Shown one piece after another: positions 1 through 12,278 of a DNA stretch of 64,000 nt. Origin of the DNA: Phallusia mammillata (lineage: Eukaryota > Chordata > Ascidiacea > Phlebobranchia > Ascidiidae); contig QLIY01000035.1 in NCBI GenBank assembly GCA_003260075.1, positions 220,384 to 284,383 on the forward strand, given 5' to 3'. Position 1 is the first letter of the stretch. Each line of letters opens with the position of its first letter. The position numbers and the translations under genes were made by a program. The notes beneath the pieces are model-generated. The model saw nothing but the letters and a program-made list of their open reading frames with translations. It was not told where the DNA came from and made no database searches.

Positions 1-284
1 GAAAATAAAAAAAGAAACATATATAAAGTTGTTAATTGAGCCTTTGGGAAGAAAAATGGGGTAACAGTCATTGGAATTAACAAACCACAATAGCATTTAC
101 AAAGTGTTAAAATTCTACACAATGCAGAAACATGTTGATATCTCAATTTAATTTCGATATATACCACAACCATATACATAACCATATCTATCAGCTGTGA
201 TACTTTTGACCCACAGTACAAGTTGAAGGGAAAACAGGGTGGAATAAAAAGCATGAAGGATAATAATAATGCTTGGTTACTCAC

Positions 285-1086
285 CATAAAAGGAGTGTGG
301 TGTCCAAGTGCTAGCAATCTAACACCCATTCCGTGCAAAATGTTAATCATGCCTGCATATCCTGCAAATTTACCAAAGGCAACAACCCTTTTTCCGCTGG
401 CCTCTTCCATTTTTTCATAATCAATTAATCTTATTTTCTGAAAAAAGGTCAAATATACTAGTATTGTATAAACATTGTAAGCATTACATCTCCATGTGTA
501 ACTATATGTTTATTAGTATTGTATTATGTTATGTATTTTTTTACCTTTTCCAGCACTGCATCAAGCATCGACATGTTTTCAGTTTGTGCTTTGATTGTGT
601 GGGAAAAAAACACATATGTCTTGTCAGGACATAGCCTATCAATGGGTACTTGCTTCACACCAAGAATAATGGATGCCTCATCCAAATCTTCTTCAACCAC
701 TGCTCCAGCAGAAACATATTCCTAAAAACAGAGATTATTTGTTCCTGGTTTACAGTCAATTAAAGATATGACATGTATGTACATCTACCTGGACAGAAAA
801 GGCGCGTTTGTTTGCAGGTTGAACTAGCACTTTTAGTCCATCTTGTACAAGTTTTCGAACATGTGAAGGGGCCAAAGGGGCCCGCCTTTCCCAAACCTAT
901 GGAAAATAGTAAATTACCTCATAAACTCATAGCCGCTCAAATACACTTTTTTAATTCACTTACCACATTATCTTCCCTTCTTATTGCAATCACTTTCTGA
1001 GTTGATGAACTTGCTGCTCTTACATTTACTCTAAAGATGCGGTGATGCAGTTTGTGGCCAACTGTCTTTTTCAAATGCCGCAACAT
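285..1086 (-). CDS. AASS: AASS, alpha-aminoadipic semialdehyde synthase (5' part)
   Basis: Bifunctional mitochondrial enzyme of lysine breakdown. The visible part is the start of the N-terminal lysine-ketoglutarate reductase domain, which makes saccharopine from lysine and 2-oxoglutarate. Four coding exons read on the minus strand, all in phase 0: 1086-964, 896-789, 721-545 and 437-285 (147 residues). Residues 1-28 are rich in Arg, Lys and His with no acidic residue, as in a matrix-targeting presequence. Family-typical segments follow: [13 protein letters not shown], then FFSHTIKAQ, then the glycine-rich [17 protein letters not shown] and [11 protein letters not shown]. The rest of the gene, including the saccharopine dehydrogenase half, lies beyond the left edge. 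The start is the first ATG of the open exon. It is head-to-head with the MORN4-like gene, about 3.3 kb away, but that gap is inflated by assembly doublets. Confidence 0.9.
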
Positions 1087-4000
1087 GATTTGTTTAAAAA
1101 AGCACAACTACATAAAAAACAGTTGTCAGAAATGGGAGATATTTATGTAGTTACTAAACTGCTGACAAAACCAACATGCGAACTGTGAAATATAACCGTA
1201 CGTAGCATGACACTACGGTGTTTTATGACAGCTTATCACACCTTTTAGTGACGTACTAACACAACAGTACAACACGCGTGATAACGTTTGCGTATAATAC
1301 ACTGACAAACACCGGCAAACAACTGTAATAAATCCTGACGAACAACATCATCGAACATGGGTCGTCCTTCTGAAAATCAGAAAATGACCTCAAACCGTTT
1401 TTTCCGGGGGGGGGGGAACACATCAGTACAACACGCGTGATAACGTTTGCGTATAGTGCACTGACAAACACCGGTAAACAACTGTAATAAATCCCGACGA
1501 ACAACATCATCGAACTTGGGTCGTCCTTCTGAAAATCAGAAAATGACCTCAAACCGTTTTTTCCAAACAGGGGCTTTCCCATCCACAACCACAAAAAACA
1601 CATTTTTTCCATAAAAAAACATACCGTAATAAAAACGTGATTTTTTATTCAACAAACAATATTCCTGATTTGCTTTTGCAATGTTTGTTTGTAAACACTA
1701 CAGAGTCAAGCATTAGTTACCAATAGGATTCGTTTAATCTGAGTTTTAACCACAAAATCAGACAAAAAAGATTGCAGTCAGGATTTGATCAAATGTGAAG
1801 ACGGACTTATGCGATCCAACCTAGATGAAGCGTGACGTACCTTTTCAAACACCTTTTGTGTGTTTTCCGTGTAGTGTTGACTCTGCCAATTGTTGTTAGT
1901 TGAGACATTTCCACAAGGAAAAACGGCAAAAATATAACCAATAAATTGAAAGGATTAAGTGTAATACAATGTTCGTCAATGAATATTGTAAATGTGTTGA
2001 TGCGGTAGCGGTATATACAGGGTTGCCATCGACATGGACAACCGAAATTTAAATAAGGACAAACCGAAATTAAATTTTCACACAAAACGAAACAAAGGTT
2101 TCTGAACAAATATGCATTTATACAAGCCGTGGCATATCACATGCCATAATTTTTACCAGAACAATTAGTTTCCAGCCCTCTTGTTAGTGGAAAATAATGC
2201 GTGCACGTCGTGACAGCTGAGGTCTAATTTTACTTGTAGCAAGGATTTAACTTGTAATTGATGGAAATATGGACTCATGTCAAAACAAGGACATTTTTAG
2301 AAAAAAGAACAATACATTTTTTCTAAGACGTTGCCCTTCAAAATAAGGACAGTATGGCAGCCCTGGGTATATATTCACATGATACCATACATAGAAAAAC
2401 AGACATGCTTTTTAATCATGCATGCAAAATCAGTTAAATGGTCTATGAATGATTATTACTCTTAAAAGAACTGATACCACTGTTGGTCATTTTCTGTATT
2501 GTAGGTTAACATCAACTAGGAAACGGGGGGGGGGTTAGTTTCCAGCCCTCTTGTTAGTGGAAAATAATGCGTGCACGTCGTGACAGCTGAGGTCTAATTT
2601 TACTTGTAGCAAGGATTTAACTTGTAATTGATGGAAATATGGACTCATGTCAAAACAAGGACATTTTTAGAAAAAAGAACAATACATTTTTTCTAAGACG
2701 TTGCCCTTCAAAATAAGGACAGTATGGCAGCCCTGGGTATATATTCAGGGGGGGGGGCCCATAATGACAAAAAACACAATTTTTCCATAAAAAAACATAC
2801 CGTAGTAAAAACGGGATTTTTTTAATCAACAAACAATATTCCTGATTTGCTTTTGCAATGTTTGTTTGTAAAACACTACAGAGTCAAGCATTGGGCAAAA
2901 GTGAAAGTTGAACCACGTAAACAATCGATTTTACCTTTTTTTACCAATAGGATTTGTTTACCGGCAATCTAATTTTTAGCCACAAAATCAGACAAAAAAG
3001 ATTGCAGTCAGGATTTGATCAAATGTGAAGACGGACTTATGCGATCCAACCTAGATGAAGCGTGACGTACCTTTTCAAACACCTTTTGTGTGTTTTCCGT
3101 GTAGTGTTGAGTGTTGACTGTTGACTCTGCCAATTTTTGTTCGTTGAGACATTTCCACAAGGAAAAACGGCAACAATATAACCATAGAGAATAACCAATA
3201 AATTGAAAGGATTAAGTGTAATACAATGTTCGTCAATAAATATTGTAAATGTGTTGATGCGGTAGCGGTATATACGGGGTTGCCATCGACATGGGGCCCA
3301 ATTGCCCAAATAAGGACGACCGAAAAATTAAATTTTCATACAAAACGAAACAAACGTTTCTGAACAAATATGCATTTATACAAGCCGTAGCATATCACAT
3401 GCCATAATTTTTACCAGAGCAATTAGTTTCCAGCCCCCTTGTTAGTGGAAAATTATGCGTGTACGTCGTGACAGCTCAGGTCTAATTTTACTTGTAGCAA
3501 GGATTTAACTTGTAATTGATGGCAATAAGGACTCATGTCAAAACAAGGACATTTTTTTAGAAAAAAGAACAACACATTTTTTCTAAGAAGTTGCCCTTCA
3601 AAATAAGGACAGTATGGCAGCCCTGGGTATATATTCACATGATACCATACATAGAAAAACAGACAGGCTTTTTAATTATAAAAAAATGCATGCAAAATCA
3701 GTTAAATAGCCTATGGATGATTATTACTCTTAAAAGAACTAATTCCACTGTTGGTCATTTTCTGTATTGTAGGTTAACATCAACTAGGAAACAGGAAATT
3801 TACTACAGTTCATACAATGAAACATTTTTTTACAACACTCACCAAAAAACGTACCCAAGCAAAATATTGTTATGTTCTCAAGTTGCAATGCACATTAGTT
3901 AAAATACAGCGTTTTGTAGTTCTAGCATTTCTTGTTTTAAGGGACTACATTTTCCCTTATTTCTAGCACTGTGGTACATTAGACTTCTCTGTTAACCTTG

Positions 4001-4368
4001 TATGGATGTCCTAGAAAATCTTGGGGGGGGGGGGCTTTTTAATTATAAAAAAATGCATGCAAAATCAGTTAAATAGCCTATGGATGATTATTACTCTTAA
4101 AAGAACTAATTCCACTGTTGGTCATTTTCTGTATTGTAGGTTAACATCAACTAGGAAACAGGAAATTTACTACAGTTCATACAATGAAACATTTTTTTAC
4201 AACACTCACCAAAAAACGTACCCAAGCAAAATATTGTTATGTTCTCAAGTTGCAATGCACATTAGTTAAAATACAGCGTTTTGTAGTTCTAGCATTTCTT
4301 GTTTTTAGGGACTACATTTTCCCTTATTTCTAGCACTGTGATACATTAGACTTCTCTGTTAACCTTGT
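1087..4368. other. AASS / MORN4-like intergenic region, largely duplicated sequence
   Basis: No gene is seen here. The region is a mosaic of near-identical copies separated by four short G runs (1406-1416, 2525-2534, 2748-2757, 4023-4034). The pairs are 1259-1405 with 1417-1564, 2165-2377 with 2535-2747, about 1590-2524 with about 2767-3794 (diverged, with indels), and 3668-4023 with 4035-4390. The apparent ORFs on both strands recur in each copy and have no recognisable domain. After the redundancy is removed, the real intergenic distance is probably under 2 kb and may hold a shared promoter region for the two divergent genes. Confidence 0.75.
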
Positions 4369-4390
4369 ATGGATGTCCTAGAAAATCTTG
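3668..4390. repeat. Tandem doublet around a G run, duplicating the MORN4-like start
   Basis: Bases 3668-4023 and 4035-4390 are nearly identical and equal in length (356 bases). They are separated only by the G run at 4023-4034. The left copy contains the MORN4-like start codon and first codons and then stops in the G run. The right copy continues into the complete first exon. This is the clearest example of a left copy ending at a homopolymer and starting again on its other side. Confidence 0.9.
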
Positions 4391-5114
4391 ACCACGAGTA
4401 TACAGATGGCTCCGTTTACCAAGGTTCATTACTTTGTGGTAAGCATTAAGATTAGCCAGCCTTTTTGTTTCACATTTTTTTCTAATTAAATACAATTTCC
4501 AGGAACACAAAAAACAACCATATCAAGAAAACAATAATTTTATTGGCAAACAGCTTTAATGTGATTTTGGATGTTGTACCTTTAATCATAATATACCTTT
4601 AATAATGTTTTTAGTACTATCCAGTTGCACCTCACCAATGAATAATTTCTTTTAAGGTAAACGGCATGGTCTTGGAATACTGACCTGCTCAAACAGTACA
4701 CAGTTTGTCGGACATTTTGTCAATGGTCTGCCACATGGACTTGGAGCATTAACGATGAAAACTGGAGTTGAATATTATGGATTCTTTGTAAGGGGTCGCT
4801 TTCATGGATTAGGCATGTTTGTACATAAAAATGGCTGGAGTTTTAAAGGGCAGTTTAAAGAAGGAAGAGCAGAAGGCTATGGTAAAAATGCAATAAAATC
4901 TGGTTCCAACAGTAATGCAGATTGAAATTTATGTTTCGTTGGTCTAGGAATCTATGTGACAAAGAATTCAAGAATCTTTTGCCAAGGGCTGTTCGAAAAT
5001 GGAAAGCTTGTCTCTCAAGCAGACTGTGTAGAGACTGGTAAACAAGTGGAGGCAGTTGTGGAACAAACTTACAACCTTGTGAAAAGTGTAGACCCACAAC
5101 AAGAATCTCAATAG
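4369..5114 (+). CDS. MORN4: MORN4-like MORN-repeat protein (retinophilin family)
   Basis: Small MORN-repeat protein. In animals MORN4/retinophilin binds class III myosins and works at membranes and actin bundles of sensory cells and in axons. Three coding exons (4369-4438, 4657-4881, 4948-5114) join in phase to 153 residues, close to the roughly 146 of vertebrate MORN4. Four MORN units are visible, each with the Y/F-x-G...G-x-x-x-G-x-G pattern: VYQGSLLCGKRHGLG, QFVGHFVNGLPHGLG, YYGFFVRGRFHGLG and SFKGQFKEGRAEGYG. They are followed by the family's CQGLFENGKLV tail. The start is the only in-frame ATG before the first repeat. A polyadenylation hexamer lies at 5170-5175. The gene converges on BUB3 with about 400 bases between stop codons. 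The match rests on order and spacing of repeats; another short MORN protein is possible. Confidence 0.8.
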
Positions 5115-5511
5115 TTTGTGACATTTTTATGATGATGACCTAAAAAATATTTTACATTTTACTTCAATTAATAAAACAAAAAACAACAAATATATACTTG
5201 TGGAATGTTATAATGTAAGTTAAACGTGTGACAAATAGACTCCCTAAAAATGTGATGTTCAAATTAAAACTTGAATACTGACAATAAATCTTACACGTTT
5301 GAACACAAATGGCATTTAGGTAGGAAGCACAGTGATTGCAACATCTGATGACCAGTTCTACTTTTAATATGGCATCTAAAACTGTTTTGCTGTTCATATA
5401 TTATGCAACTGAAAGCTAATAAATAGATCTGAAATTCAGGTTTCGAAACAACAAATTGACAATACCTATCTTGCACTGATGATGTATTCTCAATCATTAG
5501 TATACTAGCTC
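5115..5511. other. Convergent intergenic region MORN4-like / BUB3
   Basis: Short region between two convergent stop codons. It holds the plus-strand AATAAA at 5170-5175 for the MORN4-like gene and a minus-strand ATTAAA (5363-5368) about 145 bases past the BUB3 stop. Nothing else is seen. Confidence 0.5.
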
Positions 5512-7617
5512 TTACTTTGGCTTAGTTTCAGCATCTGTGACATGTCGAATGAAAATAGCATCTTCCACATCCCTATTGGGTTCAAGGTCACTACTGTATA
5601 AAGGTGATGCTGCAACAGCCAGCACTGAACCATCATCGCTAAACGCAACAGATGAAACAGGTGCAGGAAAACGATGAAACTGGCACAAGCGTTTTTTGTT
5701 GAAACCATCCCACATGTTAACAAACCCATCAGCCCCACCTAAAACAATAGCATGATAAATAAATATCTACCTGTAAACAAACATAATTTACAGTGTTTTA
5801 ATATCACAAAGTGGTGACATTATGCACAGAGTTAGTTAATTTAAACCAGTGGTTCCCAACCTTTTTGTAGTCATGGACCCCTTTTATCAATTTTATATGC
5901 CAGCGGACCCCCAACGTAATTTTCGTAAGGGTCTCTATGTTTTTCGTTTCTTGCATGACATGTTATAATGCTTTTTGGGTAGCATTTTAATTAACCTTCA
6001 CACTCCTTAAATCTCTTGAAGTTCTGTGCTGTAGCAAAAGAGAGATACATTTTCTAGTGTACAAATGTTGAAACAAAGCACTATAAATTCCATTGTTCAT
6101 GTGTCTTGTGATGTCACAATGGACATAACAATCACAAAAAGGTATTTTCCCTGACCCGAAGATTTGACAAACAGACCCCTTGGGGGTCCGCGAACCCCAG
6201 GTTGATTTGAACAGTACGTTTTCATACACAATTAATCCCACTTAAAGTAAAAATTCCAAATTTTTTATGTGCACTGATATGACATACCTGTGGCAAAAGT
6301 GTTATATCTGTTGTGAAAAGCGATAGTGTGTACAGAAAATATTCGCTCGATTCCATCTTCTTTGATTCGGTGACATTTAAAAGCATACTTTTTCTTTTGC
6401 TCCTCAGCAGATGGATCTAAATACTCTACAGCTACACGACCTTCGATCGAGCTCAAAACAAATCCCTGCAAAATATTTTTGTTACAACTTTCACAAATGC
6501 TTTGTTTAGGCTGAGATATTACCTGTTTGTTTGGAAAGCTTCTGATGCATCGTGTTTGGTACTTCAGGCTAGATTCTCTTCTTTGCTCCACATATCCCAT
6601 ATTCCTTAAATCCCAAACAACCACACTCTTGCCTGATGTGCCAACAATTAAACGGTGGCCACACACAGACATTGTGTAAACCTAAATAAAAGATATATAT
6701 GTACTCATTTAAACACATGATAGTAATATTGGCTGTTTATTCTCTATGTTTAATTTTTTGCAGAAATATCACAACTTAGTCCTTCAGTATAAATATTTTT
6801 GGTGAGTCTTAAAGTGTTTTTTCTATGCTAAATGTTGCCTCTCATGCTTGTTTTGGTCCACTGCTTAAAATGCTAACTAAATTACCTATTCCACTGTGAA
6901 CACACTGGTGGGATAAGTAAAACAAGCTCACCTTTCCTGGTTGTGAGTAAGATCCAATGGAAGACTTGTTTCTTGGGTCCCACAATTTGACAGTTTCATC
7001 CCAACCTCCAGTTGCAATCACATTAGTTTCAGAACAGTATTCCACACATCTGCAGACGTATAAAACTTTTTTTTACATTCACTTGGGACAAGGGTGTTCA
7101 CCTGAAGACCATAATTTCTCACAGAAAATTCCTTGATGTCAAAAGCCTTCATATGCCATGTATGTGGCCTTGTAGCCATAAAGTTGGCCGTGTTTGATTA
7201 AAGGCATTTGTAATGTTTGTTTCCAAAAGTAAGAAGTGAAAAATACCTTATAGCAGCATTATGCATTCCAGCTAGACTTTCTCTTCCCATGTTGAAATCA
7301 TACATCAGCAATGACCCATCTAAAGCACCACTCCATGCATGTACAGAATCCTGTAACAAAAAATATAAGCAGCTACAACATCACCTTCTAACATTTTAAT
7401 TAAAGTAATAACAGGGGTTTCAACTTACCGAAAAGCAACAGTCCAACACTGGAGCTTTGTGGTCATACCGAAAGCGGCACGTATTTTCAGTAATATCATA
7501 TAATCGCACAGAAACATCCCAAGAAGATGCAAGCAGGAACTGAGCTGTTGAAGGACTGAATTTTACAGAAGAAATGCCGTCCTTGGGACATTCATTCAGC
7601 TTGAACTCATTTGACAT
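5512..7617 (-). CDS. BUB3: BUB3 mitotic checkpoint WD40 protein
   Basis: WD40 beta-propeller that brings BUB1 and BUBR1 to phosphorylated MELT motifs of KNL1 at kinetochores and joins the mitotic checkpoint complex. Six coding exons on the minus strand: 7617-7429, 7350-7247, 7049-6932, 6681-6523, 6465-6288 and 5738-5512. They chain in phase to 324 residues, against 328 in human. The start is the ATG of MSNEFKLNECPKDGISSVKF; an upstream in-frame ATG at 7668 lacks conservation. WD signatures include ASSWDVSVRLYD, GGWDETVKLWDPR, VGTSGKSVVVWDLRNM and GGADGFVNMWDGFNKKRL, followed by FPAPVSSVAFSDDG, all characteristic of BUB3. Intron 5 (5739-6287) carries a degraded hAT-like element. Confidence 0.95.
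5847..6215. mobile_element. Degraded hAT-like non-autonomous element in BUB3 intron 5
   Basis: The left end at 5847 is CAGTGGTTCCCAACC, the classic hAT-type terminal sequence. It is followed by a run rich in GGACCCC. The right part (about 6170-6205) has complementary GGGGGTCCGC and CCCCAGGTTG stretches, but the terminal repeat has decayed and no target duplication is clear. The exact right end is uncertain. It lies between BUB3 exons 5 and 6. Confidence 0.55.
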
Positions 7618-7854
7618 TTTTAACTTTGTTTGTACAATAGTTTTATGGTGGAACCTAAAAGAAAGCAAATTTATGTTGGTTGATTTTTTATTTGTTCAAT
7701 GATGATTTTATTTTTTCCTGTTAACTTTAGCAACATTATGCTAAAATGAATACCAAAAACTTTAAACACTTGACTTAATAACCCATTTTTTTGTCTTCAA
7801 CGAGGGCATTGTAATGAATTGTCGATGCAAATAAATTTGACTTTACTGTAAACT

Positions 7855-7921
7855 AACTAAGAATAGAAAGCATTTTCCAAGACGGATTTCGTAACTTGAA
7901 AAATGCTTTCCATTCTTAGTT
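7855..7921. repeat. Foldback, 27-nt arms with 13-nt loop
   Basis: The arms at 7855-7881 and 7895-7921 are inverted complements with two mismatches. The 13-base loop makes a strong hairpin possible. It lies just before a 10-G run and is probably a small foldback element upstream of BUB3. Confidence 0.7.
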
Positions 7922-7959
7922 ATACAATTAAATAAACGGTGATCGTCGGGGGGGGGGCC

Positions 7960-8145
7960 GAGTGATATAAAGGTGCACCAAGTGGAATAAAGGTGCACCA
8001 AGCGATAAAAGGGTGAACCAAGCGATATAAATGTGCACCAAAGTATATTAAACTAAGTGATATAAAGGTGCACTAAAGGATATAAAGGAGCACCAAAGGA
8101 TATAAAGGTGCACCAAGTGATATAAAGGTGCACCAAGCTGTGTTA
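7960..8145. repeat. Minisatellite, about 20-bp unit
   Basis: About nine imperfect units of roughly 20 bases, built on the core GTGATATAAAGGTGCACCAA, with point changes and short insertions. The array begins right after the G run at 7948-7957. The array and G run are flanked by two diverged copies of the same unique sequence (about 7735-7855 and 8190-8310). Apparent ORFs here are products of the repeat. Confidence 0.8.
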
Positions 8146-9288
8146 ATAATGTACCAAACGATCCAAGCGATCCTGTATATTTTAGATGCACCGTAAAATG
8201 AACACCAAAAACTTTAAACATTTGACTTGATAACCCATTTTTTTTGTCTTCAACGAAGGCATTGTAATGAATTGTCAATGCAAATAAATTTGACTTTACT
8301 GTAAACTAGAGTTCCTTCTTAAGAAATCTCGAAAAAATCGAGTCTCGATTCTCGAGAAATAATTAAAAGAGAAACGAGAAATAGAGGAACCCTACTATAA
8401 ACCACTTTGTGTAATTTTTTGTATTAAGATTTAATTTGTTAAGGTGATTCCTAATATCTGGGACTTCTCGTCAAACAACAGCAAAACAGTTTTTGTCCAT
8501 TGACCCAGTTGTTTCATTGTTAAAAACAAACTTCATTAAATATCTTCAAAGGCAATTGGATGATGTTTACATAAGAAAAACATTTATTCATACACCTTGA
8601 CATGTACAACGTTCCAAAATGTATAAATGCTTTATCAACTCAAAAGTCTATCCAAGAAAACGGTTGCTATGCTGTCCTGTGATCATTGTTACATAAAAAC
8701 GTAAAACAAAAGCGTGGTGTGAAATTGTGACGTCACAGTTTTGCTGCAATGTTTATTTTTGTTGTGAAAAACAACATTCATATTACGCATTTGCCCTGGA
8801 CTAAACTTCTCCAACCAAGGAGTAATTTATAATTACCGTCAGCGAAAAGCATTGGATAATAATTGGATTGGTCCAACAATTTTTGTTGCCGCCGTTCAAA
8901 GTTCAGAAATTGTTACATTTACGTCACCACTACGATAACCATCACATTAATTAAATTACAGACTCTATTGCTATAGTCCACCTATTAATAACAAAAATTT
9001 CCTAAAATTGTAAACTCAGTGTACTAACGAACTAGTTTATTTCTACATTAAATTCTGTGCTGTTTTAACTAACTTAAAAAAGTATTTCGTCTTGTTAGTT
9101 TATTGTTGGATGCGTCAAAGTGCTATACAGTTGCGCACCAGTGACTTTAAATTCAACAAATTTTTCGTTCAACTGGTGTAAACGTAAAGGCTTCTTCAGA
9201 TCAATGAATGATATAATGCGAGCACAACAAGCGAAAATGTATGAGCGCAGCGGTATAATCGAAAAATAATTAGTTAATTACACCAGAA

Positions 9289-9512
9289 CCAGTCTGCAGA
9301 GTGTGGCAGCTGCACTCCAAGTTTTGGGATTTGCACGCGTAAATTTTGCACCAAAGGCATTTAATTAGGCTGTCTTGACCTCTTTTTCTTGCTTTGCGTC
9401 TGCTGAAATTGGTCTTGCACGCGAACTTACGGGTCGAGCACGCGCGCACGCGGTACATGTAGGTCCTGCACGCACGAGATTTCGTCGGGAACTGCCATGT
9501 TCTGCAGACTGG
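9289..9512. mobile_element. Short inverted-repeat element
   Basis: Inverted arms of about 21 bases (9289-9309 and 9492-9512), sharing CCAGTCTGCAGA and its complement, enclose about 180 bases rich in GCACGCG. No coding capacity and no clear target duplication are seen. A miniature inverted-repeat element is the likeliest reading. Confidence 0.5.
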
Positions 9513-9683
9513 CACCAGAACAAAGTCTTTCCGTGAAGAGTTGAGTGTGCTACATTTTGACAGTGCGTACTGCGTAACTAATGTCCGAGTCCGATATTTG
9601 GAGGGGAAGTCGGACGCAAAATGTCGCGGAAACTGGGCTTTTTGCCACTGTAATTATTTTTCGTTTATCCCGCTGAGCTTGTA

Positions 9684-9738
<55 letters not shown>

Positions 9739-9759
9739 CAACTAGTATTCTGTTTAGCA

Positions 9760-10357
9760 TTACACCAGTTGAACGAAAAAATTATTAAATATGCAACCTG
9801 GTGGACGAAACGCCTGTTCAGTAGGGGGGGGGGTTTTTATGTAGACTTTGATCATTGTTACATAAAAATACAAACTTAAAACAAAAGCGTGGTGTGAAAT
9901 TGTGACGTCACAGTTTTGTGCAATTTTTAATTTTGTTTTGAAAAACAACATTCATATTACGCATTTGCACTGGACTAAACTTCTTCAACCAAGGAGTACT
10001 TTATAATCACCGACAGCGAAAAGCATTTATTTATTTTTTTCCAACATTTTTTGTTGCCGCCGTTCAAAGTTCAGAAATTGTTACATTTGCGTCACCACTA
10101 CGATAACCACCACATTAATAAAATTACAGACTCTATTGCAATACTCCACCTATTAATAGCAAAAATTTCTTAAAGACGTAAACTTAGTGTACTAACGAAC
10201 TAGTTTATTTATACATTAAATTCTGAGCTGTTTTAGCTGACTTAAAAAAGTATTTCGTCTTGTTACTTGTTAGTTGATTGTTAGATGCGTCAAAGTGCTA
10301 TACAGTTGCGCACCAGTGACTCTTTAAATTTAACAAATTTTCGTTCAACTGGTGTAA
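9760..10357. mobile_element. TIR-bounded repeat, about 600 bp
   Basis: The left end at 9760-9780 (TTACACCAGTTGAACGAAAA...) is mirrored as its reverse complement at about 10338-10357. The same right end occurs, exactly complementary over 21 bases, at 9161-9181, closing a second diverged copy of the body (about 8688-9181). The body has no ORF of note. A 10-G run (9824-9833) interrupts it, so its true length is uncertain. It is a non-autonomous DNA element or an allele doublet of one. Confidence 0.55.
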
Positions 10358-10792
10358 TCTGTAATGTAGTTGTTGTTTCGAGAACTTGTATTTTTGCTAA
10401 CGTTGCACCCACCAGAACGATAGGGCTTCTTCAGACCAATGAATGATATAATGCGACTGCGAGTACAACAAGCGAAAATGTACCTGTTCAGTATTTTCAG
10501 TGACTTTAAATGTTAACAAACTGAACTGAAACATGGTTGCGTTCGTTGCAAACCGGCGAAGCTCCTTGCAAATTGCAGTATTTTCTCGTTTGCTGGTTTT
10601 CTTTTTGCAGGTAAAACGGTACATGACAAGGGTTCTTTTTTGTCATTTGCAATGTAACAGTTTCCAAATGTATTTTTGTTTCAGTTAATTGCAAATGTTG
10701 CACCTGACCACAGGGGGGGGGGGGCGGTACATGAAAAGGGTTATTTTTTGTCGTTTGCAATGTAACAGTTTTCAAATGTATTTTTGTTTCAG

Positions 10793-12278
10793 TTAATTGC
10801 AAATGTTGCACCTGACCACAAAGCTGATGCTTTTAATCCTGACCAACAAGGTGCAATCGGCTATAAAGATTGGCTTGTGAGATCTACAGTAGATGGCTTC
10901 CATAAATGGGATGCAAAGTATATTATATACATTAGTGAACATGGGTATGAAATTGTATTATAACTTTAGCAAGTGAAATAAAGTATTTTGAGTTGTGTAT
11001 TTTTTGGCAGGTATTCAAGTGAAAATATGTTTGCGTTTTTTCCCTTATTGCCACTCTTAAGTCGATGGTTGGCAGAAATTCTTTTAACACCATTAACATT
11101 TTTGTCTTTTCAAACATGCTGTATTCTATCAGCAACACTAATCAACTTTATTGCATTCAATGGTCAGTTTCACAACTTATTTGTCTGTTGAATGAAACAA
11201 AGTATCTTTAAGTGTACATCATCTATGTGCAGGAGCAGCATTAGCTTTATTTGATTTGACATATTCAACGTTTAAGTCCCCCAAGTTTGCGTTCTTGGTC
11301 ACTGTGCTTTTTAGTTTTAACCCAGCTTCAATCTTCTTCAGCTCAGCTTATACAGAATCACTGTTTGCATTTTTAGGTAAGAAAAAAAGATTTGTTTAAT
11401 TAAACTATCTTTTATCAACTATTAATTTGTCAAAACTCTTAGTTTTTAAGGGTCTACTAGCAGTTTCCAACAAAGACCTGGCAAAGTCATCTATGTGGTT
11501 TGTTTTGAGTGCTTTTGCAAGATCTAATGGGATCATAAACATCGGTTTTATTGCTTATTTTGGTTTGTGCGGGATGTTGCTGAATTATCAAGCCAATCCA
11601 AAAATATTGACTATTGTTAAATGGATTTGTAAATTGTTGTTTCTTTGCTTGATGCCTTTGTTACCATTCATTGTAGTGAATTTGCATGGGTACATTGTGT
11701 ATTGTACTCACTATTTGTGGAAACTAAGTTGTTTGGAAGCTCCCAAGTGGTGCTGTGATAACCCTCCGTCGATATACAACCACATCCAGAAAAACAACTG
11801 GGGTCTGGGACTTTTTGAATATTATACATTAAGAAAGGTGCCCAATTTTTTACTAGCGACACCAACTGTTGTCATATGTGTGTACGGAACGTTAGTATAC
11901 ATGAAAATAAGGTCACATGAGATTGTGTATCTTGGTTTACCATTTTTTATCACTGAGAAACACAAAACAGACCAGCTTAGTTTAATGTATACCACTAGAA
12001 ATATATTTTGCTATGCTGTCCACACTGTTTTTCTGGTAATGTTTGCGTTGTTGTTTATGCATGTTGAGGTGGTCACAAGAATGATTATGTCAAGTACTCC
12101 TTTTCCATACTGGATTGCAGCATCTTTAATTTTCCAAGATTTACATTCCTCTGATGTCAAAATTTCACTATTTTCTTTCAAGCATCTCAATTTCAAGTCT
12201 AAAGTGGTTGTGTTATATTTTTTATCTTACCTTTTACTTGGTACTATTCTGCATGTTAACTTTTTGCCTTGGACATGA
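10793..12278 (+). CDS. PIGV: PIG-V, GPI mannosyltransferase 2 (first exon not found)
   Basis: ER membrane mannosyltransferase that adds the second mannose to the GPI anchor precursor from dolichol-phosphate-mannose. Four exons join in phase: 10793-10944, 11011-11162, 11233-11376 and 11443-12278, giving 427 residues without the N-terminus (human protein 493). Family marks in order: APDHKADAF; the HKWDAKYIIYISEHGY motif carrying the lumenal acidic residue; MFAFFPLLPLLSRW; an FNPASIFFSSAYTESLFA segment; and FARSNGI. Many hydrophobic segments agree with a polytopic protein. Intron 2 splits the GY codon region after GG. A short first exon of about 20 codons should lie upstream but is hidden in duplicated sequence. 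AATAAA lies at 12361-12366. The gene converges on the TBC1D24-like gene. Confidence 0.88.

Larger units (their letters stand above)
7618..10792. other. BUB3 / PIG-V intergenic region, repeat-rich
   Basis: No complete gene is recognised. The region holds the foldback, the minisatellite, an inverted-repeat element at 9289-9512, a 47-G run (9688-9734), short G runs (9824-9833, 10713-10724), a diverged doublet (about 8688-9181 with 9846-10357) and a doublet of the PIG-V exon border (10617-10712 with 10725-10820). The first coding exon of PIG-V and both divergent promoters should lie here, but I could not fix them. Confidence 0.6.

Noticed and set aside
1256..4269. Repeated 60-118 codon ORFs on both strands
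   Set aside because: They recur because the sequence is duplicated across G runs. They have no domains, codon bias or splice context.
9541..9741. ORFs rich in poly-Gly or poly-Pro at homopolymer runs (also at 49707, 53211 and 60141)
   Set aside because: They are translations of the G or C runs and have no other support.
11427..12278. A separate 283-residue gene starting at 11427
   Set aside because: It is the last exon of PIG-V; the true exon starts at 11443 after an AG acceptor and joins upstream exons in phase.
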